Counted from the first letter of the stretch, positions 35,537 to 43,926 are shown. The stretch is DNA of 64,000 nucleotides from Paenibacillus xylanexedens (GCF_007676705.1 NZ_VEBF01000004.1:62001-126000), one strand, 5' to 3'. Translations and numbers: made by a program. Notes: generated from the sequence alone by a model not told the origin.

Positions 35537-35878
35537 ATGATGGTTAGTAACCGTTACCGTAAACGTGATCCATTCTTTGTAAAGAATGCTGTAGTTCAGA
35601 TACTATTTCAGTTTGCAGTTTCAGCGATAATCGGTATTATATATGGATTTATGATGGTCAACGAGACGATAGGTAGATTTTTTAATGAAAGATTACCGAG
35701 CACTAATGGTCCGGATCTTCATTTATATCTGCCCATCGTGGTTACGGTGTTCATCTACTCGTGCTTTATTCAGAAGAAACAACGGATTCTACTTGAAAAA
35801 ATCTCATTTAGTTGTCTCCATATTTTTGTTGCCCTAATAAGCTGTTTTTCTTCAGTTATCGTGTTATTGATAATCTAA
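35537..35878 (+). CDS. Small membrane protein of unknown function
   Basis: A 113-residue protein with three predicted membrane segments (AVVQILFQFAVSAIIGIIYGFMM, LYLPIVVTVFIYSCF, FVALISCFSSVIVLLII) and a basic N-terminus. It has a strong GAGGAGG ribosome site, which supports expression. I do not recognise a family. Its stop overlaps the stop of the convergent gene by 4 bases. Confidence 0.65.
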   Translation: MMVSNRYRKRDPFFVKNAVVQILFQFAVSAIIGIIYGFMMVNETIGRFFNERLPSTNGPDLHLYLPIVVTVFIYSCFIQKKQRILLEKISFSCLHIFVALISCFSSVIVLLII

Positions 35879-36342
35879 TCAGATTCTGCCGTTTCTACAC
35901 CTTCAGCCCCATCAACTGCATCAACCATACCGACAGCGAGTGTTGTTACGGCAGCAGCAGCTAGAAGGTGTTTGGCGCCAAGCTTGGCACGCTCCATATC
36001 ATCTTCTTTCATACCTACGACAACATCTTTACCGCTGTTATACACATATTTGGCTGATATCGCTACACCTTTTGCAGTATTAGTCACGGCACCTCCAATA
36101 TCGGCAAGCCCGGCGTCTAAGGCTGCATCATCTTTTCGGATCGCACCACTTGCCAGATCATATGTCCCGCTAGCCAGTTGTCCAACGGTTTTGCCTGTAT
36201 TAATCGTAGCTTTTTCTACGCCGTTCCCAATTTCTTTGATAAAGGGACTTCCCGCAATCTCACCGACAACCCTCACACTGCCGCCTAGTACTTTCCCGGT
36301 AACTTCTCCAGCCAATTGGCCCATCCCTTTTAAAAAACTCAT
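35875..36342 (-). CDS. Glycine/alanine-rich small protein of unknown function
   Basis: A 155-residue protein rich in Gly, Ala and Val with repeated amphipathic segments (FLKGMGQLAGEVTGKVLGGSVRVVGEIAGSPFIKEIG, GKTVGQLASGTYDLASGAI) and a hydrophobic stretch near the C-terminus (LLAAAAVTTLAVGMVDAV). The pattern resembles membrane-active or phage/contact-type small proteins but no family is recognised. The ATG at 36342 has GGGGGA 7 bases upstream; the frame stays open upstream without a site. Confidence 0.6.
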   Translation of the reverse strand: MSFLKGMGQLAGEVTGKVLGGSVRVVGEIAGSPFIKEIGNGVEKATINTGKTVGQLASGTYDLASGAIRKDDAALDAGLADIGGAVTNTAKGVAISAKYVYNSGKDVVVGMKEDDMERAKLGAKHLLAAAAVTTLAVGMVDAVDGAEGVETAESD

Positions 36343-36444
36343 CCATATTCCCCCGCTCTTGAAATAAGCTAACCGATGTTCTTCATGATTTATTTTATTA
36401 TATTCATATGTAAGCGAAAAAACCATTCTGCATTCAGCCTGCTT

Positions 36445-36490
36445 CATAAGAACAATCCGCCCCCGAAATGCCCAGCATGGTGCGCCCTCA
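36445..36490. repeat. Solo right end of the interspersed element
   Basis: CATAAGAACAATCCGCC and the following GAAATGCCCA resemble positions 36719-36750 of copy 3 (CATAAGAACGATCCGCC then GGAACGCCCA). It looks like a partial duplication of the element's right flank. Confidence 0.45.
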
Positions 36491-36517
36491 CGCTACGTAT
36501 AACTCGCCAACGTAAAA

Positions 36518-36548
36518 AAGGCGCTCCCCCCACCGGGAACAGCGCCTT
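36518..36548 (-). terminator. Terminator, minus strand
   Basis: AAGGCGCT/AGCGCCTT with a 15-base loop; on the minus strand it is followed by TTTTACG, giving a six-T run. It is the first terminator downstream of the galactanase gene. Confidence 0.7.
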
Positions 36549-36619
36549 CCGCATTTCGTTACCCTAATAACTTGCCTACACACGGTTTTAGAAATGTCTC
36601 ATAGAGCAGTAACGTAGTG

Positions 36620-36735
36620 GAGGGGGCGGAATCGATTCTGAAGAAGCGGAGCGGTCGCCTTTATCCCCGGATTTTCCCCTTATCAGGGGAATTCATAAAA
36701 TCTGGGGATAACAGCGATCATAAGAACGATCCGCC
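36620..36735. repeat. Interspersed palindromic element, copy 3
   Basis: Starts AGGGGGCGGAATCGATTC, as in copy 1, then AAGAAGCGGAGCGGTCGCC, TTATCCCCGGATTTTCCCC and TCTGGGGATAACAGCGATC, ending CGATCCGCC. The ends GGCGGAATCG/CGATCCGCC and the centre TTATCCCC/GGGGATAA pair, so it is one long hairpin. It is the reverse complement of the core of copy 2. It fills the gap between the galactanase gene and its terminator. Confidence 0.8.
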
Positions 36736-36783
36736 ACCGGAACGCCCACCACGCGCCCACCAATACACTTCTACCCACCGTAC

Positions 36784-37833
36784 CTAGTCAATAAATCCTT
36801 CCATGACCACCGTTGGCATCATGTTCGATTGCCATGCACCTTTGCCATAGCCGCTGTTGTATCCTGGTGTAGCCTGAGGCTCCCAGTAAAATACGCCTTT
36901 GCCTTTGCCATTCGGCAGATTGCGGATTTGGTTTTTCATCGCCGCCACAAAACTTTTACCAGCCGCAGCCTGGTTATTGTCCATGCCGATTTCGGAAATG
37001 ATGATCTCTTTGCCATAACGGTTGATCATATCCTTGGCATTGTTTACCGTATTCGTCACAGCGGTGTTCCAGCCGGAAGCCGAAGGGTAGAGGGACATGG
37101 CAATCATGTCAAAGTTAGCTCCGTTATTGATCAGGCCTCCAATATTCCATACATAGAGGGCGTTATCATCTCCACCTGCCAGATGCACAATGGTTTTGGT
37201 GCCGCTGCTCAGGGATTTCACTGCATTATGGCCTGTGTTTACCAGCCACGCATAGTTTTTCATGTTGGTAGATGCTTTGCCATCTTCCCATAACATGCCG
37301 TTGCTTGTTTCATTCCCGATCTGTACCCAGTCCGGGGTAACGCCTTTGCTTTGCATCGTAGTCATGACATCACGTGTGTGATTCCACACCGCATCCATGA
37401 GCTGTTGGAAGGTGTAGTTTTTCCAGGCAGCTGGTTTGGTCTGTTGACCCGGGTCTGCCCAGGAATCGCTGTAGTGCAGGGTGAGCATTACGCTCATACC
37501 GGCATTCTTGGCACGTTGTGCGAGGGCAGCCGCACGATCCTTATTCATGTAACCGTTCCCATAATCATTCGAAGGATTAACGAATACCCGAATACGAACG
37601 GAGTTAATTTGATAGTCCTTTTTCAAAATATCAATGATATCACGCTGTACCCCGTTTTTATCTTTCCATTTGTAGCCTTGGGCTTCCATTCCGGGAACCC
37701 AGCTGATGTCGGCTCCTTTGGCGAAACTCGGTGCTGCGCTGGCATGCTGACCTGCGGGCAGCATAATGGAGGTGAATAACAAAACAAAAGCCAGCATGAT
37801 GGATGTCTTGAAACCCCTTACATTTTTGAACAT
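36784..37833 (-). CDS. Secreted GH53 endo-beta-1,4-galactanase
   Basis: A 349-residue secreted arabinogalactan endo-beta-1,4-galactanase of glycoside hydrolase family 53. The signal peptide ends at about ASA-APS (residues 31-34). The catalytic acid/base is Glu175 (QIGNETSNG) and the nucleophile Glu281 (IISEIGMDN), the usual GH53 pair in a (beta/alpha)8 barrel. It cleaves type I galactan side chains of pectin. It is a single catalytic domain with no visible binding modules. GAGGAGG precedes the ATG at 37833; a -10 TATAAT lies at 37879-37874. No galactose utilisation gene is adjacent. Confidence 0.93.
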   Translation of the reverse strand: MFKNVRGFKTSIMLAFVLLFTSIMLPAGQHASAAPSFAKGADISWVPGMEAQGYKWKDKNGVQRDIIDILKKDYQINSVRIRVFVNPSNDYGNGYMNKDRAAALAQRAKNAGMSVMLTLHYSDSWADPGQQTKPAAWKNYTFQQLMDAVWNHTRDVMTTMQSKGVTPDWVQIGNETSNGMLWEDGKASTNMKNYAWLVNTGHNAVKSLSSGTKTIVHLAGGDDNALYVWNIGGLINNGANFDMIAMSLYPSASGWNTAVTNTVNNAKDMINRYGKEIIISEIGMDNNQAAAGKSFVAAMKNQIRNLPNGKGKGVFYWEPQATPGYNSGYGKGAWQSNMMPTVVMEGFID

Positions 37834-37963
37834 TACAAGATGCCTCCTCGGATTTAGGTTGAGTTGCCTCCTAATTATAGCCATCCTGGTTTACTCAACT
37901 AAAGGGTCTATTTCCAATATTTTGGCTGTTTTTTCAACCTCTCTACAAAAAAAAGACAAAACA

Positions 37964-37987
37964 AAAAGCCGTCCGAAGACGGCTTTT
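37964..37987 (-). terminator. Terminator, minus strand
   Basis: A perfect 10-bp stem AAAAGCCGTC/GACGGCTTTT with a 4-base loop and more T after it on the minus strand. It ends the small transcription unit at 38004-38134 rather than any large gene. Confidence 0.85.
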
Positions 37988-38003
37988 CTACCCGTGGCGC
38001 TTT

Positions 38004-38099
38004 TTAAAACATTGATCCGTATCCCGCGCCTCCACCAGACTCATTTTATTTTGAGCTAGTGGATCGGGTAAGGGACACGTTCAACATGTGATTAGAAAT
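38004..38099 (-). other. Candidate tiny gene or regulatory RNA with its own promoter and terminator
   Basis: On the minus strand: -10 TATACT (38134-38129), a near-perfect AAGGAGGTG (38115-38107), then an open stretch of 17 codons beginning at ATT 38099 (ISNHMLNVSLTRSTSSK) and a TAA at 38048-38046, continuing in frame with NESGGGAGYGSMF to a TAA at 38004. A terminator follows 17 bases later. The ATT start, or the distant internal ATG, makes coding status doubtful. Apart from this and the galactanase promoter, the 350-base gap holds nothing. Confidence 0.35.
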
Positions 38100-38182
38100 G
38101 TTGACGCACCTCCTTTCCTTGTGGCAAGAGTATACAACACCTGGTTTCGGAAAGCTAGTCTTTTTTACGTATTTACGCAAAA

Positions 38183-38410
38183 TTATTTTTCGGTCTGGAA
38201 CATCGTTATATCTCTTGCATAGTGACTCTTCGTTCCGTCATTGTTTCGAATGCGTACGCTGTCTTCACTGATCCGCTCGACAATGCCGCTACCTACTTCA
38301 CAGTAGACGCCAGCCGGGTCTTCCTGCCATGCGCTTACGATACATTGAGAGAGTGCAGCCGTGAAAAACTCTATATTTTTTTGTAATGTTCTAGGTTTGT
38401 TCGATTTCAT
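38183..38410 (-). CDS. Small protein of unknown function
   Basis: A 75-residue protein (MKSNKPRTLQKNIEFFTAALSQC start) with a C-terminal half of beta-like character (GVYCEVGSGIVERISEDSVRIRNNDG). The ATG at 38410 has AAAGGAG 6 bases upstream. No family is recognised; it could be a spore- or stress-related small protein. Confidence 0.6.
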   Translation of the reverse strand: MKSNKPRTLQKNIEFFTAALSQCIVSAWQEDPAGVYCEVGSGIVERISEDSVRIRNNDGTKSHYARDITMFQTEK

Positions 38411-38540
38411 TATATACTCCTTTAGACACTGATATTTGGAAATGATAACAAGCAACCGGACCAAATCACACTGTACATCACTTTACTCTGTCTATTGCTC
38501 TTTGTAAAGGGATGGAAAAAGTTGCGCCCATAAGGTATCA

Positions 38541-38568
38541 TTTACATAAATTTTACGTAGCGTTTACA
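38541..38568 (+). promoter_or_regulatory. Pho-box-like repeat array upstream of ppk
   Basis: Three hexamers TTTACA, TTTACG and TTTACA start at 38541, 38552 and 38563, an exact 11-bp period. The PhoP consensus in Bacillus is TT(A/T)ACA repeats with about 5-base spacing, so this matches in sequence and phase. The gene downstream is polyphosphate kinase. Confidence 0.6.
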
Positions 38569-38659
38569 CTGCGCTGACGCTTGATGTTGATTACGAATAG
38601 TACAATTATATGAGAACTTCTAACCAAGAATAGATATGCAACACATTCGGAGGCCATAC

Positions 38660-40741
38660 ATGCATAGAGACGTCAAAACAGGTAACTACGTTAATCGCGA
38701 TTTGAGTTGGGTTGAATTTAATCGGCGCGTACTTCAAGAGGCCCAGGATCCAACGACACCCCTGCTGGAACGCATGAGATTTCTCGGTATTGTCGCCAGT
38801 AATCTGGACGAGTTCGTCAGTGTAAGAGTGGCGGAGACCAAAGAGAAGATCAAGGCCGGATTTACACAAAAGGATTTTACAGGGTATACGCCTTCGGGAT
38901 TGTACCGCAGATTGATCAAACGAACCGGGACCATGGTCGCCGAACAGTATAAAACGTATCGTGAACTTATTCGTCTACTCGCCAAGAAAGGCATAAACAT
39001 TCAGGAATATACCGATCTTAATGTGACACAGCAGCGCGCAATGGATCAGTACTTCCATGAGATTATTTTCCCGGTACTCACACCGATGGCGATAGACCAG
39101 AGTCGTCCGTTCCCACTGGTACACAACAAGTCTGTCTATCTGTCCGTGATGCTGCAGAAAGAAGGGGAGCAAGAGGGCGATCCGTTTATGGCTATTGTTC
39201 AGGTACCTTCCAATCTGCCGCGTGTGGTTCAAGCTCCCATTCGGGCGAATAGCAAAAAGAAAACGTTCATACTGATTGAAGACCTGATCAAACATCATAT
39301 TCATACGCTCTTCAGCGGATATATCTCGCTTGCTGCACAGGAATTCCGGGTGACCCGCAACGCGGATCTGTTCATTAATGAAGAAGAAGCGGAAGATCTG
39401 CTTGAGGCGATTGAGAAAGAATTGCGACGTAGACGCCGTGGGGCTCCTGTACGACTGGAAGTCTGCAAGGACTTTCGTTCGGATGCTTTGCTCGAATTGC
39501 AGGATGAATTCGATATTCAAGACCCGGTGTACGAGATCGATGGACCACTTGATCTGAGTTTTTTGGCTGGATTCGTAGATAGTCTGGAAGGCTTCTCGCA
39601 TCTGAAATACAGTCCGGTGAAACCCGTCTATCCACTGGAGTTCCTGCCCAGAGAAAGTCATTTCGAGCTGCTGCGCAGACGGGATGTATTGGTGCATCAC
39701 CCGTATGAATCGTTTGAACCGGTCACCGATTTCATATTGGAGGCTTCGGAAGATCCAAGAGTGCTGGCCATCAAGATGACATTATATCGCGTCAACGGCG
39801 ATTCACGCCTTATTCCGGCACTTGCACTGGCTGCTGAAAGTGGTAAGCAGGTCACGGTTGTGGTGGAACTAAAAGCCCGGTTCGATGAAGAGCGCAACAT
39901 TGCGTGGGCTCGTAAGTTGGAGAAGGCCGGTTGTCACGTGGTATATGGACTGGTTGGACTGAAGACCCATGCCAAAATCATTCTTGTCGTCCGCAGGGAA
40001 CAGCAGGGATTGAGACGTTATGTTCATGTAGGAACAGGTAATTATAATGAGAGTACAGCCAAAGTGTATACGGACGTGGGACTGTTCACCTCCAATCCGG
40101 TTATTGGAGAAGATGCATCCGAATTATTCAATGAGATTACCGGATATTCCGGTCCGAAGGCATTGCAGGCGTTCCACGTCGCTCCGGATGGTATGAAGGA
40201 TGAATTGTTCGCACTGATTCGTCGTGAGACAGAGCATGCGCTGAAAGGCAAACCTTCCAGAATCATTGCCAAGATTAACTCCTTATCCCATCAGGATATA
40301 ATTGATGAATTGTACGAGGCTTCTCAGGCTGGAGTGCAGATCGATCTGATCGTGCGCGGCGTATGCTGTCTGCGTCCAGGGGTGGAGGGACTCAGTGAGA
40401 ATATTCGGGTCATTAGCATTGTGGATCGCTTCCTGGAGCATTCGCGGTTGTTTTATTTTGAAAACAGCGGCAACCCCGATGTATTCATCTCCAGTGCAGA
40501 CTGGATGACACGTAACCTGAATCGAAGAATTGAACTGATGTGTCCCGTATTCGATCCAGAGTTGAAGAAGATGCTGGTGGATATTCTTAATCTGTCGCTT
40601 ATGGATAATGTCAAAGCCAGAGAACTTATGCCTGGTGGCAATTATGTGTTTGTAGAAAATGAAAAGCCCCCGCTGAGAAGTCAGACGGAGGCCATGGGTA
40701 TTATCCCTTGGAAGCCTGCTGAATGGAGTGCGTTAACTTAA
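38660..40741 (+). CDS. ppk1: Polyphosphate kinase Ppk1
   Basis: A 693-residue kinase that reversibly polymerises the gamma-phosphate of ATP into polyphosphate. It shows the four-domain Ppk1 order: N-terminal NRDLSWVEFNRRVLQEA, the head domain, then two phospholipase D-like catalytic domains with the phosphorylated histidine region (GRL-type KTHAKIILVVRRE and YVHVGTGNYNESTAKVYTD). The ATG at 38660 follows CGGAGG; upstream in-frame ATG 38636 lacks a site. A Pho-box-like array precedes it. It converges on ppx with a 41-bp overlap of the coding ends. Confidence 0.94.
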   Translation: MHRDVKTGNYVNRDLSWVEFNRRVLQEAQDPTTPLLERMRFLGIVASNLDEFVSVRVAETKEKIKAGFTQKDFTGYTPSGLYRRLIKRTGTMVAEQYKTYRELIRLLAKKGINIQEYTDLNVTQQRAMDQYFHEIIFPVLTPMAIDQSRPFPLVHNKSVYLSVMLQKEGEQEGDPFMAIVQVPSNLPRVVQAPIRANSKKKTFILIEDLIKHHIHTLFSGYISLAAQEFRVTRNADLFINEEEAEDLLEAIEKELRRRRRGAPVRLEVCKDFRSDALLELQDEFDIQDPVYEIDGPLDLSFLAGFVDSLEGFSHLKYSPVKPVYPLEFLPRESHFELLRRRDVLVHHPYESFEPVTDFILEASEDPRVLAIKMTLYRVNGDSRLIPALALAAESGKQVTVVVELKARFDEERNIAWARKLEKAGCHVVYGLVGLKTHAKIILVVRREQQGLRRYVHVGTGNYNESTAKVYTDVGLFTSNPVIGEDASELFNEITGYSGPKALQAFHVAPDGMKDELFALIRRETEHALKGKPSRIIAKINSLSHQDIIDELYEASQAGVQIDLIVRGVCCLRPGVEGLSENIRVISIVDRFLEHSRLFYFENSGNPDVFISSADWMTRNLNRRIELMCPVFDPELKKMLVDILNLSLMDNVKARELMPGGNYVFVENEKPPLRSQTEAMGIIPWKPAEWSALT

Positions 40742-42227
40742 CTCCCCAGGCTTCCTGTAAATCCTTGACGGCCTCTTCCAGGCCTTCAAGTTCCAGTAAC
40801 GGCTCAGCTGTACAGGTGAATTGCACCTGCAGCGAGTCGTTTTCTTTTTTTGCTTCGATTGCAGCGATGCTCTCGGATCGATTGATGGCTTCGGCTACGC
40901 GCAGCAGAGAGCCTATACGATGAGCATGTCGCTCATCCGAGTTTTTCAGAATGTCCCGGTGCTTATTCAGCAGCTGAGGCGTTCTTTTTTTGGGATGATA
41001 ATCGGCTGCACTGGCACTGAGAATGGTCTCCCGATGAGAGAGCCCATAGATGCTGGCGTTCATGATCCAATAGGCCGAGTGTTGCGCATAACGGAAATAG
41101 TTAATCTGCTTACCAGCCATATGCAGCATGGAGGACGCATACAGGATTCGGGCATCTGCTTGATCAGGCGCAGAGCCTTGTAGTGCCGTATACAGGGTAA
41201 CCGAATCCTGATGAATCCGTTGCAGACGTTTCTCTGGAATAGGCGGACCAAAATGGATAAAGTTGCGGATGCTGTCCTTCAGCGCGTCCGGAACGACCGG
41301 CTGACCTCCAGCCATGTAATCTCGCAACAACCCGTCTCGTAAACCCGCACCACTAACCACATAACGATCTCCCTTTATTAACCGAAAGACTGTTCTCAGG
41401 ATCAATACGCCCGGTACAATGATATCTGCGCGATCTTTGGCGAGCCCGGGGACCTTTTTGCGCTGTGCGGAGGTGAGATGTGGCAAGGACCGAGCGATGT
41501 TCTCCATCGCTTCTTCACCGATCTCATAATGATGGGTGACAGGCAGAGAATACTGGATTCGCTTCTGTTCCACTTTGGCGAGTGTACGCATCGTGCCGCC
41601 AAGTCCGATGAGTGGCAGGCCAGGATGCTCACGAATCCAATCCTGTCCACGGAGAGCTAGAATGACTTCGTTACACAGTGCATTCGCATTCTCCTCGGTC
41701 CACTGATCTTCGCCTCCGTAACGGGCATGTGAATTCACTGCACCAATAGGGAGGGATATGCTATGTAACCTTTTCCGATCCCGAAAGACCGTAATCTCCG
41801 TGCTACCGCCTCCAATATCCACAACGTAACCGTCGGCCAGATCAATGGATTGAGTAACTCCTAGGAAACCATAGTAGGCCTCCCGATCTCCAGATACACA
41901 TTCAATGGTAAGCCCTGTCTCTGTCTCCAGCCATTCGATAATCTGCAGGACATTGCTTGCATTGCGAATAGCTGCCGTAGCTGCTGCACGGATCAATTTG
42001 GTCTGATACGCTTCACAGGTCGCTTTGAATTGACGCAAGATGGTGATGGCTTTATCCAGAGAATGGCGCAGAATGGTTCCATCCGGCTCAACAACGCTGC
42101 TCAGACGAGCGGCGAATTTGTCTTCATGAATAATGCGATAGGCTTCATCCTGATCCAGTTCATATATAACTAGACGAATGGAGTTCGAACCGATATCAAT
42201 AATCCCTAAAGTTTCATTATGTGTCAT
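40701..42227 (-). CDS. ppx: Exopolyphosphatase Ppx/GppA
   Basis: A 508-residue ASKHA-fold phosphatase: the first phosphate-binding motif GIIDIGSNSIRLVIYEL, the second VVDIGGGSTEI, and the C-terminal HD-like helical domain (SMLHMAGKQINYF). It removes phosphate from the ends of polyphosphate, or hydrolyses pppGpp in GppA relatives. The ATG at 42227 lies 6 bases after AAGGAG. It is in an operon with the small membrane protein upstream and overlaps ppk tail-to-tail. Confidence 0.93.
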   Translation of the reverse strand: MTHNETLGIIDIGSNSIRLVIYELDQDEAYRIIHEDKFAARLSSVVEPDGTILRHSLDKAITILRQFKATCEAYQTKLIRAAATAAIRNASNVLQIIEWLETETGLTIECVSGDREAYYGFLGVTQSIDLADGYVVDIGGGSTEITVFRDRKRLHSISLPIGAVNSHARYGGEDQWTEENANALCNEVILALRGQDWIREHPGLPLIGLGGTMRTLAKVEQKRIQYSLPVTHHYEIGEEAMENIARSLPHLTSAQRKKVPGLAKDRADIIVPGVLILRTVFRLIKGDRYVVSGAGLRDGLLRDYMAGGQPVVPDALKDSIRNFIHFGPPIPEKRLQRIHQDSVTLYTALQGSAPDQADARILYASSMLHMAGKQINYFRYAQHSAYWIMNASIYGLSHRETILSASAADYHPKKRTPQLLNKHRDILKNSDERHAHRIGSLLRVAEAINRSESIAAIEAKKENDSLQVQFTCTAEPLLELEGLEEAVKDLQEAWGVKLTHSIQQASKG

Positions 42228-42253
42228 AAGCATCTCCTTCTACAGAGGTTCAA

Positions 42254-42508
42254 CTACCCGAAGTGAAGCAGGGCAGCCATGGCTTCCGGTGAACCCGGCG
42301 GTGTGGCAGAGAAGGGCGTAGTGAGCATAACAACGATGATAAAGACGATGAAACAGGCAAATATAAGACAACTCACGGCAAAGCCGCGATTGCGCTTTTG
42401 AATAAACAGTCGGATACCTGTAACAAAGAGAAGTACCGTGACGGCTACCAGAACGATCGACATTGCAAAATAGGCTACGCCATACAGTGATTTAAAAAAT
42501 GCTTCCAT
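42254..42508 (-). CDS. Small membrane protein upstream of ppx
   Basis: An 84-residue protein with two membrane helices (AYFAMSIVLVAVTVLLFVTGIRLF and AVSCLIFACFIVFIIVVMLTT) separated by a basic loop QKRNRG. The family is not recognised. It ends 26 bases before ppx and is probably cotranscribed with it; AAGGAGCG lies about 12 bases upstream of its ATG. Confidence 0.65.
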   Translation of the reverse strand: MEAFFKSLYGVAYFAMSIVLVAVTVLLFVTGIRLFIQKRNRGFAVSCLIFACFIVFIIVVMLTTPFSATPPGSPEAMAALLHFG

Positions 42509-42745
42509 TTCTTCTAAACGCTCCTTAGATCCTCATATTTAAGCCCTTCCAAGCCATTCCTTAGTAGCATACGACAGATTGATTGGTTTGAAAAGCAAAC
42601 CGGGCGCTTGTTCCCGTTTCCGCCATGATCATGGGACAAGTTTCATGGAAAAGGGGCCCCTGCCGTGGACAGACATCCAAGAAAGCAAGGCTTCTGTTGA
42701 GTATGTATAAGGAAGGACTATTGTTTCAAGGAAGGAGATCAACCC

Positions 42746-43405
42746 ATGTCGAGACAGCTTGCAAGCAAATGGCGGAAGACAGCTGCACTGATGAAATACC
42801 CGGTAGCTGCTGTCCATATCCCACAGACCAAGGCATTCAACTCGGGGAATCTGCTGCACATGCTTAGTCGTTATGGAATGGTGTATATCAAACCGATTGT
42901 AGGTGGCGGAGGTTACGGTGTCATCCGGGTATCGGCGAGCGGAGGAGCTTATCGATACACGCATATGAAAACGACCCGTTCTTTCGCAAGTTTTAGCCAG
43001 ATGTACCGCTCTCTGGTACGTGTGAAGGCAAGACGCAGGTACTTGATCCAGCAAGGCATTCATTTGGCAACGATTCAAGGAAGACCTGTCGATTACAGAG
43101 TCAAAGTCGTCAAGACCGAAAGAGGCTGGGTATTCCGTTCCTTGGTAGGACGACTCGCTCGCCCAGGACTTTGTGTAACGAATCTGAGCAAGGGTGGCAC
43201 CATGCTCTCGGGAAGGAGAGCACTTGGTATGTCCCTGCCACATATATCCGGTCGGCACAAACGCCGGGAGATGCGCTCCCTTACACTGACATGCACGTAC
43301 ATTATGGAGAGCCAGTTCCCGGGTGTAGGACAGCTTGGATTTGATTATGGACTGGATTATTCAGGCAAGATCTGGATTCTGGAAGTGAATACCAGACCTC
43401 AATAG
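42746..43405 (+). CDS. YheC/YheD-like ATP-grasp protein
   Basis: A 219-residue protein similar to the C-terminal part of YheC/YheD endospore coat-associated proteins, which have an ATP-grasp fold: IKPIVGGGGYGVIRV (nucleotide-binding loop), GRPVDYRVKVVKTERGWV, GQLGFDYGLDYSGKIWILEVNTRPQ (metal-binding Glu/Asn). Shorter than the 350-450 residue YheC/D proteins; the N-terminal domain is missing. AAGGAGATC precedes the ATG. The role is presumably in sporulation, from family knowledge only. Confidence 0.82.
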   Translation: MSRQLASKWRKTAALMKYPVAAVHIPQTKAFNSGNLLHMLSRYGMVYIKPIVGGGGYGVIRVSASGGAYRYTHMKTTRSFASFSQMYRSLVRVKARRRYLIQQGIHLATIQGRPVDYRVKVVKTERGWVFRSLVGRLARPGLCVTNLSKGGTMLSGRRALGMSLPHISGRHKRREMRSLTLTCTYIMESQFPGVGQLGFDYGLDYSGKIWILEVNTRPQ

Positions 43406-43586
43406 AAAATCGATGGAAAACATTAAGAAAATTCAAGAAAAACCGATAATATATAGAAGAAAACAGTTTGAAAAACGTTTGAAATTTTACATTACTGGGT
43501 AATTTACTCGCAACAAGTCTTGAAACTATGAATTTATTCCAAAAAAAATACGCTCATAAACGTTCTGATGGTAGTACATCTCCCCC

Positions 43587-43686
43587 TGTGCATAAATATT
43601 GTCCACACTATACACGTTGATTACTCAACATTTTTACCAATTATCAACAAACTATGCACAGGATTTCCACAAATCGTTGTGGATAA
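43587..43686. promoter_or_regulatory. DnaA-box cluster upstream of sda
   Basis: Two perfect boxes on the minus strand: TTATGCACA (43595-43587) and TTATCCACA (43686-43678). Near matches with one mismatch are TTGTCCACA (43599-43607), TTATCAACA (43641-43649) and CTATGCACA (43652-43660); ATTTCCACA (43663-43671) has two. The cluster ends 10 bases before the sda -35 box. In B. subtilis, sda transcription is controlled by DnaA, so the placement is meaningful. Confidence 0.75.
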
Positions 43687-43695
43687 CAAGAACGC

Positions 43696-43724
43696 TTGTT
43701 CTCTATATGAATCTCTGATATGAT
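43696..43724 (+). promoter_or_regulatory. SigA promoter of sda
   Basis: TTGTTC (43696-43701) and TATGAT (43719-43724) separated by 17 bases, directly downstream of the DnaA-box cluster. Confidence 0.7.
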
Positions 43725-43761
43725 AGTTTTGAGGAAAAAAAAGGAAAGGTTGTGGCGGGAA

Positions 43762-43905
43762 ATGGCTATGTTATCCGATGAGATGTTGTTGGATTCCTAC
43801 CATAAAGCGATTGAGTTGAATCTCGAACGAGATTTCATCGCACTGCTGTTGGCAGAAATCCATAAGCGCAAACTGGGTACCGACGTATCTGCCATTCTTC
43901 ACTAG
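43762..43905 (+). CDS. sda: Sporulation checkpoint inhibitor Sda
   Basis: A 47-residue helical hairpin protein aligned with B. subtilis Sda: LSDEMLLDSYHKAIELNLERDFI matches [23 protein letters not shown]. Sda binds the sporulation histidine kinases KinA/KinB and blocks phosphorelay entry while replication is active or perturbed. The ATG at 43762 is preceded by GGAAAGG and GGCGGGAA; an internal ATG at 43768 gives a start nearer to the known protein. Confidence 0.9.
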   Translation: MAMLSDEMLLDSYHKAIELNLERDFIALLLAEIHKRKLGTDVSAILH

Positions 43906-43926
43906 AGATCCTCATTGCAGGCAATG

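Noticed and set aside
43587-43686. DnaA-box cluster as a chromosomal origin
   Set aside because: No dnaA/dnaN gene and no AT-rich unwinding element with origin layout; the sda promoter directly downstream explains the boxes better.
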